From NCBI GenBank assembly GCA_027452215.1, contig DAIDGQ010000045.1, positions 186,001 through 250,000 of the forward strand: a stretch of 64,000 bases of DNA, given 5' to 3'. The DNA is from Granulicella sp. (lineage in GTDB: Bacteria > Acidobacteriota > Terriglobia > Terriglobales > Acidobacteriaceae). This document shows positions 62,311-64,000 of the stretch, piece after piece. How positions within the stretch are numbered: the first letter of the stretch is position 1; each line of letters begins with the position of its first letter. A program made the translations under genes and the position numbers. The notes below the pieces were generated by a model. It saw only the letters and a program-made list of their open reading frames with translations, was not told the origin of the DNA and searched no databases.

Positions 62311-63411
62311 CTACACATTGAACTTGAAGAACAGGATGTCGCCGTCCTTCACCACGTACTCCTTGCCCTCAGACCGCAACAGACCAGCTTCCTTCACAGC
62401 CTGCTCGCTGCCCAGCCGGAACAGGTCCTCGCACGCATAGCAGTCAGCCTTAATGAACCCACGCTCGAAGTCCGAGTGAATCACGCCTGCGGCTCCAGGA
62501 GCCTTGGTTCCACGCTTGATCGTCCACGCGCGGACCTCCTGCACGCCTGACGTGAAGTACGTAATCAAATTCAGCAGCCTGTAAGCCGAGTGGATCAGCC
62601 GATTCAACCCCGGCTCTTCCAGCCCCGCTGCCTCGAGGAACTCGGCTCGCTCCGCTGGCTCCAACTGCGCGATCTCTGCTTCCATCGCGCCGCAGATCCG
62701 AACCACTTCGCTGCCTTCCTCGGCGGCGCGTTGCTCCACCAGCTTGGTAAATTCATTTCCGTCGACGATCCCGTCTTCATCCACATTCGCCACATACAAC
62801 TGTGGCTTCATGGTGATCAGAAAGAGGTCGCGAGCAATCAGCTTCTCATCATCCGCAAGCTCCGCTGTGCGCGCTGGCTTACCCGCATTCAGCACATCAG
62901 CCAGTTTTACCATTGCAGACAACTCCGACTTCTGCGCAGCCGTTGCCGAGTTGCTCTTCGCCGCCTTCTCAGCCTTGTTTCTGCGCTTCTCTACCGTGTC
63001 CAGATCAGCCAGTAGCAGCTCCGTATTGATGATGTCGATGTCGTGCAGCGGGTTCACTCCGCCTGCTACGTGGATCACTTCAGGATCAGAGAAGCAGCGC
63101 ACCACATGCAGAATCGCGTCTGTCTGCCGAATGTGGCTCAGGAACTGATTGCCCAGACCTTCCCCTTTACTCGCGCCTTCCACGATGCCCGCAATGTCCA
63201 CAAACTCCATGGTCGTCGGAACGATCGAATTCGGCTTCACCATGGTGACGATGCGGTCCATGCGAGCATCAGGCACAGGAACGATCCCGACATTCGGATC
63301 AATCGTGCAAAACGGGTAGTTCGCAGCCGCAGCTTTCGAGGCTGTAAGCGCGTTGAAGATGGTGGACTTGCCGACGTTCGGCAGCCCGACGATTCCGCAA
63401 TTCAGAGGCAT
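62311..63411 (-). CDS. ychF: Redox-regulated ATPase YchF (Obg family)
   Basis: 366 aa. G1 motif GLPNVGKSTIFNAL, FVDIAGIVEGASKGEGLGNQ and C-terminal TGS domain with GAAGVIHSDFERGFIKAD. In characterised members ATP is preferred over GTP. Function lies in translation and stress; the sequence shows a full-length normal protein. Confidence 0.95.
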   Translation of the reverse strand: MPLNCGIVGLPNVGKSTIFNALTASKAAAANYPFCTIDPNVGIVPVPDARMDRIVTMVKPNSIVPTTMEFVDIAGIVEGASKGEGLGNQFLSHIRQTDAILHVVRCFSDPEVIHVAGGVNPLHDIDIINTELLLADLDTVEKRRNKAEKAAKSNSATAAQKSELSAMVKLADVLNAGKPARTAELADDEKLIARDLFLITMKPQLYVANVDEDGIVDGNEFTKLVEQRAAEEGSEVVRICGAMEAEIAQLEPAERAEFLEAAGLEEPGLNRLIHSAYRLLNLITYFTSGVQEVRAWTIKRGTKAPGAAGVIHSDFERGFIKADCYACEDLFRLGSEQAVKEAGLLRSEGKEYVVKDGDILFFKFNV

Positions 63412-63508
63412 AATTCAGAGATTCCTTTTCACCTCTATTGGAACATGCTCGCCGCATCGCTGCAGCATGGCCTGAGTCCTCCCCTTGCCTTCCCTCATCG
63501 AATTCACC

Positions 63509-64000
63509 ATGCAGATCGGCATTGACAGCTTTGTGGAGACGATTGTGGGTTCCGGACGCTCGTCCGGCGAACTCGGCGCAGAACGCGTTCGTGAGCTGCT
63601 GGAGGAGATCGAGCTCGCCGACCGCGTTGGCGTCGACGTCTATGGCATCGGCGAACACCACCGCGAAGAGTACATCGCCTCGTCGCCCGCGGTCCTCCTC
63701 GCCGCGGCGGCCGCTCGCACCCGGAACATACGCCTTACCTCGGCAGTGACGGTGCTTAGCTCCGACGATCCTGTCCGCGTGTTCCAGGACTTCGCGACGC
63801 TCGACCTCATCTCCCAGGGCCGAGCCGAGATGATCGTCGGTCGTGGGTCCTTCATCGAGTCCTATCCTCTCTTCGGCTACGACACCAGGCACTATGACGA
63901 ACTCTTCGCAGAGAAGCTGGACCTGCTGTTGGAGCTCCGCGAGCAAACCCGGGTCAGCTGGGAAGGCAAACATCGCCCATCGCTCACTGGGCAAGGAGTG
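63509..64000 (+). CDS. LLM-class flavin-dependent oxidoreductase (luciferase-like), N-terminal part, runs off the window
   Basis: First 164 residues from the ATG at 63509 ([13 protein letters not shown]). The bacterial luciferase-like TIM barrel is recognisable from [58 protein letters not shown]-type text (seen as [18 protein letters not shown]) and [20 protein letters not shown]. It uses FMNH2 or F420; which one cannot be decided from this part. It is divergent from ychF with a 97-base gap. Confidence 0.88.
   Translation, partial: MQIGIDSFVETIVGSGRSSGELGAERVRELLEEIELADRVGVDVYGIGEHHREEYIASSPAVLLAAAAARTRNIRLTSAVTVLSSDDPVRVFQDFATLDLISQGRAEMIVGRGSFIESYPLFGYDTRHYDELFAEKLDLLLELREQTRVSWEGKHRPSLTGQGV

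Overview
The window looks like a chromosomal segment from an acidobacterium of the class Terriglobia (Granulicella/Edaphobacter/Terriglobus-like). The basis is high GC, many secreted c-type cytochromes, CRTAC1, YVTN and TolB propeller proteins, Tat-exported sulfatase and GH2 enzymes, and short dispersed hairpins and heptamer repeats. No database search was run, so the taxonomic call is inference. No tRNA, rRNA, insertion sequence, prophage or CRISPR array was recognised.

Region 1 (1-9436, all minus strand): the start of a Tat-exported sulfatase, then an eight-gene respiratory operon. In transcription order it encodes a one-heme outer-membrane barrel, a cupredoxin, an FAD/Fe-S NAD(P)-type oxidoreductase, a Rieske protein, cytochrome b6-like and subunit IV-like proteins, an octaheme cytochrome c and a one-heme Ig-domain lipoprotein. 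A perfect TGTGA-N6-TCACA palindrome lies upstream. The arrangement suggests a Rieske/cytochrome b complex with a NAD(P)H-linked flavoprotein at one end and multiheme cytochromes at the other.

Region 2 (9778-23884, all minus strand): eleven tightly packed genes, many with 4-base stop/start overlaps. In transcription order: a TolB-type propeller with a CXXCH motif, a CRTAC1 (FG-GAP) propeller, a YVTN propeller fused to a di-heme cytochrome, a Reg_prop propeller, a RidA-like protein, a DAHP synthase, two substrate-binding proteins without a transporter, a GMC oxidoreductase, its subunit 3, and an exported amidohydrolase. I do not know this combination as a described system, and it is the best candidate for a novel one: probably periplasmic oxidation of an unidentified compound with c-type cytochromes as electron acceptors.

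Region 3 (24142-33264): a secreted helix-hairpin-helix protein, a MocR/PdxR-type regulator with a direct-repeat operator, a TPR protein, a class I amidotransferase-like hydrolase, rsmG, parA and parB with three perfect parS sites (one inside the hydrolase gene), an amidohydrolase and a membrane methyltransferase. Region 4 (33370-46728): mixed housekeeping genes, namely HU, DUF2461, an M28 peptidase, ruvA, plsC, folC, a methyltransferase, accD, thrS, an SRPBCC protein and an MDR oxidoreductase. Heptamer arrays occur at the plsC/ruvA junction and inside folC.

Region 5 (46809-54259): origin-type genes. dnaA is divergent from rpmH-rnpA-yidD-yidC-khpB, and dnaN follows khpB rather than dnaA. The dnaA-rpmH gap (48222-48761) is the best oriC candidate, but the plus strand stays C-rich on both sides of it. 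Region 6 (54489-64000): a large Tat-exported GH2 enzyme, two lineage-type hypothetical genes (the first flanked by near-identical hairpins), an outer-membrane barrel, ilvA, ddl, ychF and the start of a luciferase-like monooxygenase.
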